From NCBI GenBank assembly GCA_903873905.1, contig CAIQQJ010000131.1, positions 160,490 through 206,725 of the forward strand: 46,236 nucleotides of DNA, written 5' to 3'. The notes under the pieces were generated by a model. That model was not told the DNA's origin. It did not search any database and saw nothing but the letters and a program-made list of their open reading frames with translations. This DNA comes from an uncultured Flavobacteriales bacterium. Lineage in GTDB: Bacteria; Bacteroidota; Bacteroidia; Palsa-965. Both the position numbers and the translations under genes were made by a program. Position 1 is the stretch's first letter, and the number at the start of each line of letters is the position of its first letter. Shown here in pieces: positions 26,031 through 34,742 of this stretch.

Positions 26031-26909
26031 ATGAATAAACCTTTCCTCATAATCTGTCTTGTTCTAACCTCGGTTCTGTCTGGCTTCAGTCAGGAAGTGG
26101 GAAAGAATGCAACGGATGCAAATGGAAAGCGACAAGGATATTGGATCATTACTGGCATCATGCAGAAAGATCGTTCGTATTTGAACGATGCAAAAGTGGA
26201 AGAAGGACTTTATAAGGACAGCCAGAAAACAGGTATTTGGAAATCTTATTTCCCAAGTGGCAAAAACAAAAACGAGTTCACTTATATCAACAATCGTCCT
26301 AATGGACACGCCATCGTTTACAATGAAAACGGGAACAAGGAAGAAGAAGGAAATTGGGTGGGAACGCGTTGGACTGGCGACTATCATTTGTATTATGAAA
26401 ATGGCACTGAGCGCCAAGCCTTTAATTATAATCAGACTGGCCAGCGCGATGGAAAGCAGATTTACAAAAACCCCAATGGCAGTTTGGCAATTGAGGTGAC
26501 TTTAAAGGCTGGAAAAGAAGAAGGTTGGAAAAAAGAATACGATGCAAATGGCAATCTCATTCGCGAAACATTTTTCAATGGAGGTGTGATTGATACTACA
26601 AAAACTAAAGAATACGATTCACCTGTTGCAATTCAAAAAGCACCGGAAGATCCATCTCTAGAAAAGGAAAAAGCTGCCGTTGCAAAAGCAGAAGAAAAGT
26701 TGCCTACCGGATCTTTCAATGGTGAAGGTGGTCCACATACTCTTTATTATAACGGCCAAGTCACCAAGAAAGGAACATTCCATCTTTATAGACTTATTGA
26801 TGGGGAAGCCCGCATCTACGATAATAATGGAATGCTTATACAGATCAAATTATATCGAGATGGAAGATACATCGGTGACAGCCCAATTCCTGCAGACGCA
26901 AACAAGTAA
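26031..26909 (+). CDS. Exported MORN-like repeat protein, paralogue 2 (292 aa)
   Basis: The signal peptide ends near VLSGFSQ. The mature protein aligns end to end with paralogue 1: NGKRQGYWI, EGLYKDSQKTGIWKSYF, INNRPNGHAIVYNENGNKEEEGNWVG (cited in part) and GWKKEYDANGNLIRETFF are shared almost word for word. The linker at about residues 195-230 has diverged (KAPEDPSLEKEKAAVAKAEE). It is a tandem duplication whose copies keep length and repeat order. Function is unknown. Confidence 0.9.
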   Translation: MNKPFLIICLVLTSVLSGFSQEVGKNATDANGKRQGYWIITGIMQKDRSYLNDAKVEEGLYKDSQKTGIWKSYFPSGKNKNEFTYINNRPNGHAIVYNENGNKEEEGNWVGTRWTGDYHLYYENGTERQAFNYNQTGQRDGKQIYKNPNGSLAIEVTLKAGKEEGWKKEYDANGNLIRETFFNGGVIDTTKTKEYDSPVAIQKAPEDPSLEKEKAAVAKAEEKLPTGSFNGEGGPHTLYYNGQVTKKGTFHLYRLIDGEARIYDNNGMLIQIKLYRDGRYIGDSPIPADANK

Positions 26910-26929
26910 AATATATATCTCATTCTTTC

Positions 26930-26966
26930 AAAACGTCCTGCAAAATTGCAGGACGTTTTTGTTTTA
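26930..26966 (+). terminator. Terminator after MORN-like gene 2
   Basis: The 13-bp perfect stem AAAACGTCCTGCA with TGCAGGACGTTTT has a 4-nt loop and is followed by TGTTTT. Confidence 0.93.
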
Positions 26967-26989
26967 GTTCATTTTCATTCCCATTCCAT

Positions 26990-26997
26990 TAACTTTG
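26990..26997 (+). promoter_or_regulatory. -7 element TAACTTTG of cysS
   Basis: This is an exact TAnnTTTG match 31 nt before the ATG at 27029. Confidence 0.5.
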
Positions 26998-27028
26998 CCT
27001 TCATAAAATTATAGCCTCTTTTCACCCT

Positions 27029-28555
27029 ATGTCAAACCTCCATATTCAAAATACACTTTCACGCAAGAAAGAACTTTTCAAACCGCTCAACGCGCCTTTT
27101 GTTGGCATGTACGTTTGTGGACCTACTCTTTATGGTGATGTTCATATGGGCAATTGCCGCACCTTCATTTCATTCGACATTATTTTCCGTTATCTCACTG
27201 CACTCGGTTACAAAGTCCGATACGTACGCAACATTACAGATGTTGGACATTTGGAAGATGAAGTTGCAGGTGTGGGTGAAGATCGTGTTGGAAAAAAAGC
27301 GAGAATTGAAAAGTTGGAGCCAATGGAAATTGTTCAACGTTATACAGTGGGTTTTCATGAAGTGATGAGTTTATTCAATTTGCTTCCCCCAAGCATTGAA
27401 CCATCAGCAACGGGACATATTCTCGAACAAATTGAAATGACAAAGCAAATTATCGATGCGGGATTTGCTTATGAAAATGATGGCAATATTTATTTCGACG
27501 TTGAAAAATTCGCCAAGAAACACAATTACGGAATTCTATCAGGACGTACAATTGAAGATCAGCAAAACAATACACGTGAGCTGGATGGACAGGAAGAGAA
27601 AAAAGGCCGACTTGATTTTGCATTATGGAAAAAAGCAAAACCAGAACACATCATGCATTGGAGTTCACCTTGGGGAGAAGGATTTCCAGGTTGGCACATT
27701 GAGTGCTCGGCGATGAGTAAAAAATATTTAGGTGAAACTTTTGACATACATGGTGGCGGAATGGATTTGATTCCGACGCATCACACCAATGAAATTGCAC
27801 AGAGTGTTGGTTGTTGCGAAAAAGCTCCGGTAAATTATTGGATTCACACAAACATGTTGACTGTTAATGGGCAGAAAATGTCGCGCTCATTGGGAAATAC
27901 TTTTTTGCCTGTTGAACTTTTTACAGGATTGAAATTGGCAAGTGATTCACCAACTGCCACACCATCACAAGCGAAACTCGATGGTAAACATCCTTCGTTT
28001 GAAAAAGGATTTTCTCCAATGACAGTTCGCTTTTTCATTTCGCAAACACATTATTCTAGCACACTCGATTTTTCAAATGATGCATTGATTGCAAGTGAAA
28101 AAGGTTTTCGAAAATTAATGGAAGCCATTCGCTTGTTGGAAAAACTGAAAGCTTCTGAAAAATCTTCCTATGATGTTGCGGCACTAAAAGAACGTTGCTA
28201 CGATGCAATGAACGACGATTTCAATACGCCGATTCTTATTGCGCAATTGTTTGACGCGGTAAGAATCATCAATTCTGTCAATGATGGAAAAGAGTTCTTG
28301 TCGGAAAATGATCTTGCTGAATTGAAATTGCTCCTGAAGATTTTCGTGAATGATATACTGGGGTTGAAAGATGACGTAATGGAAAGTGCTGGGGAAATAA
28401 CTGACGGACTCCTGCAGCTCATCATAAAAATGCGCGCTGATGCACGAAACAAAAAAGATTTTTCCACTTCCGATTTGGTGCGCGATGAATTGGGGAAGTT
28501 GAATATTGTATTGAAGGATGGGAAAGAAGGAACGGGTTGGGAATTGAAATCTTAG
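27029..28555 (+). CDS. cysS: Cysteinyl-tRNA synthetase
   Basis: The enzyme charges tRNA-Cys. The class I HIGH motif appears as HMGN in YGDVHMGNCR, the KMSKS loop as KMSRSLGN, and zinc ligands lie in YVCGPT, HIECSAMS and HHTNEIAQSVG. The C-terminal anticodon-binding part is present with RADARNKKDFSTSDLVRDEL, and the protein ends normally in GTGWELKS. The length of 508 aa is slightly above average, due partly to a Ser/Thr/Ala-rich stretch near residue 310. No T-box is expected or seen. Confidence 0.98.
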   Translation: MSNLHIQNTLSRKKELFKPLNAPFVGMYVCGPTLYGDVHMGNCRTFISFDIIFRYLTALGYKVRYVRNITDVGHLEDEVAGVGEDRVGKKARIEKLEPMEIVQRYTVGFHEVMSLFNLLPPSIEPSATGHILEQIEMTKQIIDAGFAYENDGNIYFDVEKFAKKHNYGILSGRTIEDQQNNTRELDGQEEKKGRLDFALWKKAKPEHIMHWSSPWGEGFPGWHIECSAMSKKYLGETFDIHGGGMDLIPTHHTNEIAQSVGCCEKAPVNYWIHTNMLTVNGQKMSRSLGNTFLPVELFTGLKLASDSPTATPSQAKLDGKHPSFEKGFSPMTVRFFISQTHYSSTLDFSNDALIASEKGFRKLMEAIRLLEKLKASEKSSYDVAALKERCYDAMNDDFNTPILIAQLFDAVRIINSVNDGKEFLSENDLAELKLLLKIFVNDILGLKDDVMESAGEITDGLLQLIIKMRADARNKKDFSTSDLVRDELGKLNIVLKDGKEGTGWELKS

Positions 28556-28558
28556 TAA

Positions 28559-28590
28559 AAGTTGGAATTGGGAATTTGGAAAGTTTTGAA
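28559..28590. repeat. GTTGGAATTGGGAATTTGG words between cysS and the M28 gene
   Basis: G/T/A-rich words follow the cysS stop directly. On the other strand they read TTTCCAAATTCCCAATTCCAAC, here only partly cited as TTCCCAATTCCAAC, like the words at 6043-6097. Confidence 0.4.
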
Positions 28591-28612
28591 ATTAATTGAT
28601 CTAATAACATCA

Positions 28613-29599
28613 ATGAGAAAAATATTTTTTTTCGCTTGTATTGCATTGATAGCTGCTTGCGGAACACCTAGTGTGAATCCAAATCCTGAAGATTCAACGC
28701 CTGTTACTCCAAAAATTCCGCGCGTAAAAGGTCCTGCTTTCAATGCTGATTCCACTTTTACAAATATCAAAACACAAGTTGCATTTGGTCCACGTGTTCC
28801 TGATACGAAGGCACACGCGCAATGCTCCGATTACTTTATCAAAAAATTAAAAGGATATGGTTTGACAGTTACACCACAAATCACTTCTGGCACAACTGCA
28901 ATTGACAATAGATTGGTAACGATCACCAATATTTTTGCGCAATTCCATCCGGAAAGAAAAGACAGAATTTTATTGCTTGCGCATTGGGACACGCGCGCGT
29001 TTGCAGATCAGGATCCTGATAGTGCATTAGCGAAAAAAACTTTTGATGGTGCGGATGATGGTGCGAGTGGCGCTGCTGTGTTACTTGAAATTGCTAGCGT
29101 ATTGCAACAGAAGGATCCTAATATTGGAGTTGATTTATTGTTTGCCGATGCGGAAGATGGTGGATTAGACAGAGGCGATGGTGCAACTTGGTGCGTGGGA
29201 ACACAATATTGGGCGCAACATTTGCCAAAAGATTATTCAGCGCGGTATGGAATTTTATTGGACATGGTGGGTGGACGCGGTGCGATTTTCCCTCGAGAAG
29301 GAACAGGTGTTTATTTTGCTCCGGAAGTGGTTGAAAAAGTTTGGAGTGCTGCAGCAGGATTGGGTTACGGAAATATTTTCACCAATGATATTACAGGACA
29401 AACAACGGATGATCATTTGTACGTGAATCAATATGCGCGAATTCCTTGTATTGATATTGTGCATTACAACAAACAAATGAATGGTTATCCAGAATGGCAT
29501 CACAGAAACAGCGACAACATGGAAATCATTGATCCGATAAGTTTGAAATATGTTGGCGATGTTTTGGTGGATGTGATTTATAATGAGATGCCGAAGTAG
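28613..29599 (+). CDS. M28-family lipoprotein: glutaminyl-peptide cyclotransferase or aminopeptidase
   Basis: The lipoprotein signal is MRKIFFFACIALIAACG, lipidated at C16. The zinc-binding residues of the M28 fold are visible: LLLAHWDTRAFAD, DGADDGASG, ADAEDGG, LLDMVGG and HHRNSDN. Bacteroidota glutaminyl cyclases and M28 aminopeptidases share this core; WCVGTQYWA and the WHHRNSDN motif favour a glutaminyl cyclase, which forms N-terminal pyroglutamate on exported proteins. That would suit the large export load here. ATG 28613 was chosen because the signal peptide starts there; the open frame begins at 28562 in word repeats. Confidence 0.88.
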   Translation: MRKIFFFACIALIAACGTPSVNPNPEDSTPVTPKIPRVKGPAFNADSTFTNIKTQVAFGPRVPDTKAHAQCSDYFIKKLKGYGLTVTPQITSGTTAIDNRLVTITNIFAQFHPERKDRILLLAHWDTRAFADQDPDSALAKKTFDGADDGASGAAVLLEIASVLQQKDPNIGVDLLFADAEDGGLDRGDGATWCVGTQYWAQHLPKDYSARYGILLDMVGGRGAIFPREGTGVYFAPEVVEKVWSAAAGLGYGNIFTNDITGQTTDDHLYVNQYARIPCIDIVHYNKQMNGYPEWHHRNSDNMEIIDPISLKYVGDVLVDVIYNEMPK

Positions 29600-29705
29600 A
29601 TAAAAGGGACGAGGGATGGGGGTGATTGGTGAATTATAATTTCTATAATAAATCTTCTGAAAAATTTTGTCATACTGATTAGCCGACGCAGGAGGCGTAT
29701 CGAAG
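29600..29705. other. Left part of the gap after the M28 gene
   Basis: AAAGGGACGAGGGATGGGGG (29604-29623) is of the heptamer-word family and starts 4 nt after the stop. AT-rich sequence follows, and at 29680-29700 AGCCGACGCAGGAGGCGTATC, whose core CGACGCAGGAGG also occurs inside the first spacer of element copy 2 (15147-15158). Confidence 0.5.
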
Positions 29706-29707
29706 TC

Positions 29708-29829
29708 TTGCGTGAGGGATAGCAGTGGAAAGCCCATCCCCCCAACAGAATTTTTGGGGTTGGGAAGGACTTGAAACGAATAGCCCGCCCCCAATCCCAA
29801 CAGCATTGTTGGGATTGGGGGCACGCCCA
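29708..29829 (-). repeat. Modular interspersed element, copy 3
   Basis: On the minus strand it reads GGGCGTGCCCCC, then a hairpin with arms AATCCCAACA and TGTTGGGATT, then CGGGCTATTCGTTTCAAGTC, then a second hairpin CCCCAAAAATTCTGTTGGGG, then GGGCTTTCCACTGCTATC and CCTCACGCAA. Both spacers are filled by hairpins of related sequence. It lies between the M28 gene and the next plus-strand gene. Confidence 0.82.
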
Positions 29830-29831
29830 TG

Positions 29832-29864
29832 TTTTCAACAATTCCCATACTTTTCAACAATTCC
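29832..29864. repeat. Direct repeat TTTTCAACAATTCC, two copies
   Basis: Identical 14-mers at 29832-29845 and 29851-29864 are separated by 5 nt, immediately beside element copy 3. Confidence 0.75.
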
Positions 29865-29956
29865 ACTTAGATATTCACATAGCCTTTCTTTTACCGATTG
29901 CATACGTTTTCTTTGGCGAGTTCGAAAATTTAAAACCCCCTATACCGCCAATAAGT

Positions 29957-30541
29957 ATGAAAAAAACTTTCTCACTACTACTTCTATTTTCTGTTTTCAC
30001 CATCTCTTCACTTCATGCTGAATTGGTTTATAAAACAGGTTACGTTGTTCTTTTATCAGGTGATTCTGTAAAAGGAGATATTCGCGTGAATACCAAAAAA
30101 GAACTTCCACTCTTCGAAAAAGTTGCTGTGAAAATTGGTGAGTCAACAAAAACGTACAAGCCTGAGCAAGTAAAGGAATATGGATTTGAAAGCACACATT
30201 TTGTTGCACGCAAAGTGGATGGAGAAATGCAATTCCTAAAAGTTCTATCGGCAGGTAGAATCAATCTTTATGAATTGCAGTTTGAAGTGCAACGTGGCAA
30301 TGACCTTGTTGTTGATTCTGAATATTACATTGAGAAAAACGACGGAACATCAGAAATGCAAAAAGCAAAATCCGGAAAATTCAAAAAAACGGTTGCTGAA
30401 TTGATGTCGGACAATACTGCACTTGTAAGTCGCGTTCAAGGCGAAGACAAAAAATATGAGATTCCTGAAATGACACAGGTAGTTATGGAATACAATTCCT
30501 GGTACGAAAAACAAAACGGAGGACTGCAAGGTTCACGTTAA
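29957..30541 (+). CDS. Exported protein of unknown function (194 aa)
   Basis: A signal peptide (MKKTFSLLLLFSVFTISSLHA) precedes a beta-rich protein with VVLLSGDSVKGDIRVN, TYKPEQVKEYGF and FLKVLSAGRINLYE. Proteins of this pattern occur in Bacteroidota with unknown role; I know no named domain. ATG 29957 was chosen because it starts the signal peptide. The longer open frame from 29771 reads through the interspersed element and is not protein. A hairpin terminator follows, and then polA. Confidence 0.82.
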   Translation: MKKTFSLLLLFSVFTISSLHAELVYKTGYVVLLSGDSVKGDIRVNTKKELPLFEKVAVKIGESTKTYKPEQVKEYGFESTHFVARKVDGEMQFLKVLSAGRINLYELQFEVQRGNDLVVDSEYYIEKNDGTSEMQKAKSGKFKKTVAELMSDNTALVSRVQGEDKKYEIPEMTQVVMEYNSWYEKQNGGLQGSR

Positions 30542-30568
30542 AGATTCCCTTTAGTAGTAGTTTCCTCC

Positions 30569-30607
30569 AACGGCCTGTTGCAATCATATGCATTGGGCCG
30601 TTTGGCA
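30569..30607 (+). terminator. Terminator-like hairpin after the 29957 gene
   Basis: AACGGCC (30569-30575) pairs with GGCCGTT (30596-30602), and TGCA/TGCA can pair inside. The T-rich stretch after it is weak. Confidence 0.6.
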
Positions 30608-30618
30608 TTTGTAGGGGT

Positions 30619-30698
30619 GATAGGTGGCGTGTGACAAGTGACAAGTGAAATAAAAAACATCAGACCTGTCACTTGCCACCCGTCACTTGCCACTTATC
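30619..30698 (+). repeat. Heptamer-word inverted repeat upstream of polA
   Basis: GTGACAA words at 30619-30648 face CACTTGCC and CGTCACTTGCC words at 30664-30698; several mismatches would be G-U pairs in RNA. The hairpin lies between the terminator of the preceding gene and the polA promoter motif, so it belongs to neither transcript clearly. Confidence 0.7.
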
Positions 30699-30700
30699 CT

Positions 30701-30708
30701 TAACTTCG
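30701..30708 (+). promoter_or_regulatory. -7 element TAACTTCG of polA
   Basis: This is a one-mismatch match to TAnnTTTG, 28 nt before the ATG at 30737, immediately after the word-repeat arm. Confidence 0.4.
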
Positions 30709-30736
30709 TTTCCCTCCAATTTAGGTTCAATTCGCA

Positions 30737-33580
30737 ATGAAGAAAAAACTTTTTTTACTCGACGCATACGCGCTCATTTACCGTGCTTATTTTGCATTCA
30801 GCAACAGTCCGCGCATCAATTCAAAAGGATTGAACACTTCCGCCATTTTCGGATTTACAAATACCTTGCTCGACATACTCAAGAAAGAACAGCCTACGCA
30901 CATTGCTGTTGTTTTTGACACCTCCGCTCCTACCCATCGCCACATTGAGTTTGAAGCGTACAAAGCGCATCGAGAAGAAATGCCGGAAGATTTACGCAAG
31001 GCCATTCCCTACATCTATAAATTATTGGAAGCCTTGAATATTCCCGCAATTGAATCGGATGGATTTGAGGCGGATGATGTGATTGGTACATTGGCAAAAC
31101 GTGCGGAGGAAAATGGTTTCATCACCTACATGATGACGCCAGATAAGGATTTTGGTCAATTGGTTTCTGAAAATATTTTTATTTACAAACCCGGTTACAA
31201 AGGTGGTGCACCTGAAAAATTAGGACTAAAGGAAATTTGCGCGAAATATGGAATTGAACGCGCCGAACAAGTGATTGACATTTTGGGATTGATGGGTGAT
31301 GTTTCAGATAATATTCCAGGCATTCGTGGTGTCGGAGAAAAAACTGCGCTCGCATTAATTCACGAATATGGTTCCATTGAAAATATTTTGGCGAATGTCG
31401 ATAAGCTGAAAGGCAAGCTGAAGGAGAAAGTGGAAACAGGAAGAGAAAATGCAATCTTATCCCGCATGCTTGCAACCATTATCATTGACGCACCGATTCC
31501 ATTCGATGAGGAACAATTGCGTGCAAAGGAAATTCACAAGGAGCAAGTAAAAACACTTTTTGCCGAATTGGAATTCCGAAGGCTTGCTCAGATATTATTG
31601 GGAGAAGAATTGCCAGCTGAAGAAGAAAAGTCTAATGATAATAAATCTGTCGAAGCTGCGGATGCAGAAGGTCCTTCAAAAAAAACAAAACCTGGGCAGA
31701 TGGATATTTTCGGACACACCGGTTCGAATGAAGAAGAGGAAGTTGCTACAGAAGAAGTGAAAAATTACCAAACCATCGAAACCGTAAAACACTCCTATCA
31801 TCTTGCCGACACGGAAGAAAAGAGAAGTGATCTTATAACACAACTTTTGAAACTCGAACAATTCTGTTTCGACACAGAAACAACCAATCTGAATACGATG
31901 CTTGCGGAATTGGTTGGATTTTCTTTCAGTTGGGAAAGTCATGAAGGCTGGTATGTCCCTGTTCCTTCCGATCAAATTGCTGCTCAAAAAATCGTGAATG
32001 AATTCAAACCACTTTTTGCCAATGAAAAAATCATTAAAATCGGCCAAAATATAAAGTATGACATGAACGTGCTGAAAAATTATGGCATTGAAATAAAAGG
32101 CATTCTGTTTGATACCATGATTGCGCATTACCTGTTGCAACCCGACATGCGCCACGGAATGGATATACTTTCTGAAACCTATCTGAATTATTCTCCCGTA
32201 AGCATTGAAAACTTAATTGGCAAAAAAGGAAAGAATCAACTTTCCATGCGCGATGTTCCGCTCGATAAAATTGTTGAGTATGCAACAGAAGACGCGGATG
32301 TTACCTGGCAATTGCAGAATGCATTTGCTCCTTTGTTGAAAGATGCGAATGCGCAAAAACTTTTTGACGAAGTTGAAATGCCACTTGTTCCTGTTCTTGC
32401 GGCAATGGAAAGAGAAGGAATTGCGATTGATACGGAAACATTGAAAAAATATTCCGCACAACTTGAAATTGAAATTGTCGCGATCGATGATGAAATTCAA
32501 AAACTCGCGGGAACGCCTTTTAATATTTCCTCTCCGAAACAAGTGGGTGATATTTTGTTTGAGGTTTTGAAGATTGCAGAGAAACCAAAAAAAACAAAAA
32601 CAGGTCAGTATGCAACAGGAGAAGACATACTTCAGAAGCTCACTAAAAAACATCCGATCATTGAAAAAATTCTTGAGTATCGTGAAATGGTAAAACTCAA
32701 GAATACCTACATCGATACATTGCCGGAAATGGTCAATCCGCAAACTGGGCGCATTCACACTTCTTACAATCAAGTTGTAGCTGCAACAGGGCGATTGAGT
32801 TCTGATAATCCAAATCTTCAAAACATTCCTGTGCGTTCTGAGCGTGGACGCGAAATCAGAAAAGCGTTTGTTCCTAGAAATAATAATTTCGTTTTACTCA
32901 GTGCGGATTATTCTCAAATTGAATTGCGCATTGTTGCATCCATTTGCGGAGATAAAAATATGTGTGAAGCATTTCGCGACGGAAAAGACATTCATACTGC
33001 AACTGCTGCACGTGTATATGGCATTGAAGAATCGGCTGTGACAAAAGAAATGCGTTACAAAGCGAAGAGTGTGAATTTTGGAATCATTTATGGACAAGGC
33101 GCATTTGGTTTGGCCGAAAATCTTGGCATTTCCAGAGGAGAAGCGAAAGAATTGATTGAAAATTATTTCCGAGAATATGCAGGTGTAAAAAAATACATGG
33201 ATGATACCGTGAACTTCGCGCGCGAATATGGATATGTGCAAACCTTGCTAGGAAGAAGACGATACCTGCGCGACATTACCAGTACAAATGCAGTAGTGCG
33301 CGGATTTGCAGAGAGAAATGCAATCAATGCTCCGATCCAAGGAACGGCAGCAGACATGATAAAAGTGGCCATGATCAATGTGCAGAAAGCCTTGCAGGAA
33401 AATAATTTTGAAACAAAATTGCTGCTACAAGTGCATGACGAATTGGTTTTTGATGTTCCGGAAAATGAAGTTGAAAAAGTAAAAACCGTTATCGAATTTG
33501 CAATGGTCAATGCCATGAAACTCGAAGTTCCAGTTGAAGTTGGAATCGGCATTGGTAAAACGTGGTTAGATGCACATTGA
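30737..33580 (+). CDS. polA: DNA polymerase I
   Basis: PolA fills gaps and removes RNA primers. The 947-residue protein has all three parts. The 5' nuclease starts at LFLLDAYALIYRAYFAF, with FEADDVIGTLA and TPDKDFGQL. The 3'-5' exonuclease keeps its catalytic D379 and E381 in FDTETTNL. The polymerase has DYSQIELR (D724), the O-helix KSVNFGIIYG with Phe at the sugar-discrimination position, and HDE at 900-902. The proofreading site is therefore intact, unlike in many Gram-positive and Thermus PolA. An acidic linker (about residues 295-345) joins the first two domains. Confidence 0.98.
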   Translation: MKKKLFLLDAYALIYRAYFAFSNSPRINSKGLNTSAIFGFTNTLLDILKKEQPTHIAVVFDTSAPTHRHIEFEAYKAHREEMPEDLRKAIPYIYKLLEALNIPAIESDGFEADDVIGTLAKRAEENGFITYMMTPDKDFGQLVSENIFIYKPGYKGGAPEKLGLKEICAKYGIERAEQVIDILGLMGDVSDNIPGIRGVGEKTALALIHEYGSIENILANVDKLKGKLKEKVETGRENAILSRMLATIIIDAPIPFDEEQLRAKEIHKEQVKTLFAELEFRRLAQILLGEELPAEEEKSNDNKSVEAADAEGPSKKTKPGQMDIFGHTGSNEEEEVATEEVKNYQTIETVKHSYHLADTEEKRSDLITQLLKLEQFCFDTETTNLNTMLAELVGFSFSWESHEGWYVPVPSDQIAAQKIVNEFKPLFANEKIIKIGQNIKYDMNVLKNYGIEIKGILFDTMIAHYLLQPDMRHGMDILSETYLNYSPVSIENLIGKKGKNQLSMRDVPLDKIVEYATEDADVTWQLQNAFAPLLKDANAQKLFDEVEMPLVPVLAAMEREGIAIDTETLKKYSAQLEIEIVAIDDEIQKLAGTPFNISSPKQVGDILFEVLKIAEKPKKTKTGQYATGEDILQKLTKKHPIIEKILEYREMVKLKNTYIDTLPEMVNPQTGRIHTSYNQVVAATGRLSSDNPNLQNIPVRSERGREIRKAFVPRNNNFVLLSADYSQIELRIVASICGDKNMCEAFRDGKDIHTATAARVYGIEESAVTKEMRYKAKSVNFGIIYGQGAFGLAENLGISRGEAKELIENYFREYAGVKKYMDDTVNFAREYGYVQTLLGRRRYLRDITSTNAVVRGFAERNAINAPIQGTAADMIKVAMINVQKALQENNFETKLLLQVHDELVFDVPENEVEKVKTVIEFAMVNAMKLEVPVEVGIGIGKTWLDAH

Positions 33581-33582
33581 TT

Positions 33583-33678
33583 AAATGGGACGAGGGACTT
33601 GGGACAAGGGACGGGGGGATATGTTTCCAATACTTACTCTTGTCACAAATCCCAAGCCCCACGTCCCTTTTTAATTTT
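33583..33678 (+). terminator. Word-repeat terminator after polA
   Basis: AAATGGGACGAGGGACTTGG-type words begin 3 nt after the polA stop; a nearly complementary arm ends at 33665 and is followed by TTTTTAATTTTTG. Despite being made of the heptamer words it has the full form of an intrinsic terminator. Confidence 0.82.
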
Positions 33679-33738
33679 TGTTAAGAAATATTCCATAAGA
33701 GAGCCGTCCAAATACAAAGTCGTTACGTTTTACAATTG

Positions 33739-33746
33739 TATCTTTA
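33739..33746 (+). promoter_or_regulatory. -7 element TATCTTTA of the 33765 gene
   Basis: This is a one-mismatch match, 18 nt before the ATG. Confidence 0.4.
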
Positions 33747-33764
33747 GCATGTTCAATAAATTGC

Positions 33765-34670
33765 ATGAAAAAACCCCACTTTTCCTCTATTTTATTTTTT
33801 GCTCTGATTTCAATCTGGACAATTTCCTGCAATGAAAATTCAGAGAACAATTCCAAGAAGGAAGACTCCGCGACTATTGATGTAAGTCAGGAAGTTGTTT
33901 CTGCGGAAAATGTTTTTGTATATGTGCCTTCTCCAATTGAAACTGCAAGCTTATTGAAAGATGCTGGAGCAAAGTACAATCCTGATTTTTTAAATCTTCC
34001 AAGTAACGTTTCAAGATATTCCTCCACAGCATCGCGTGCACTTAACCTCGGTGTTTATGGAACTGACCTCGCCTTCGCAGGTATTTTCGACCAGCATGCA
34101 GAGACCATGTTGTTTATGGATTGCACAGGCAAACTTGCAGATGCGCTTCATGTTTCTTCTGCTTTCAGTGCCGACAGAAATACAAGATTAGAAGGCAACA
34201 TGAATAATCGCGACAGTGTCTTAAGCATCATTACTGATTCCTACTGGGATTGTGATGCGCTTCTACATGAAAATCATCAAACGCAAGCTTCAGCCTTAAT
34301 GATTGCGGGTGGATGGATTGAAGGTTTGTATTTAGCATGTAAGGTTGCTGAAACAACTAACAGCAATGATATTCGAATTAGAATCGCTGAACAAGGTTCT
34401 TCACTTGATAAACTCGTTGCATTACTCGATAAACAAAATCACATCGACACAAAACCGATTGCAGAAGAGTTGAAAAAACTAAAAATGATTTTCGACGCAT
34501 TGCCAAAAAATACCAATGCTTCTCCCAACGTAAGCACTGATAATAAGACAGGTGTTACAACAATTGGTGATGACAATTCCATTCCCAAAGCCAGTTTAAA
34601 TGAATTGGAATTCCAAAATATTCTAAAGCAAGTAACGCTTATCAGAAGTGGAATTATCAAGCTCAACTGA
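33765..34670 (+). CDS. Lipoprotein of unknown function (301 aa)
   Basis: The signal MKKPHFSSILFFALISIWTISC lipidates C22; an Asn/Lys/Glu/Ser-rich spacer follows. The body is mostly helical, with VYVPSPIETASLLKDAGAKY, ASRALNLGVYGTDLAFAGIF and ASALMIAGGWIEGLYLACKV. I have seen similar proteins annotated as hypothetical in Bacteroidota, but I know no function. Its own promoter motif and the polA terminator before it suggest a separate transcript. Confidence 0.85.
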   Translation: MKKPHFSSILFFALISIWTISCNENSENNSKKEDSATIDVSQEVVSAENVFVYVPSPIETASLLKDAGAKYNPDFLNLPSNVSRYSSTASRALNLGVYGTDLAFAGIFDQHAETMLFMDCTGKLADALHVSSAFSADRNTRLEGNMNNRDSVLSIITDSYWDCDALLHENHQTQASALMIAGGWIEGLYLACKVAETTNSNDIRIRIAEQGSSLDKLVALLDKQNHIDTKPIAEELKKLKMIFDALPKNTNASPNVSTDNKTGVTTIGDDNSIPKASLNELEFQNILKQVTLIRSGIIKLN

Positions 34671-34742
34671 AACCTTGTATTTTCTTCTCCGTATAAACTA
34701 TTTGGCATAATTTCTGAAAAGAAGTGCTAAATACACTAAACT

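Noticed and set aside
29255-29866. 203-codon minus-strand frame over the M28 gene end and element copy 3
   Set aside because: It overlaps a well supported gene antisense and a repeat; no family features.
29771-29956. N-terminal extension of the 29957 protein
   Set aside because: It reads through interspersed element copy 3; the signal peptide starts at 29957.
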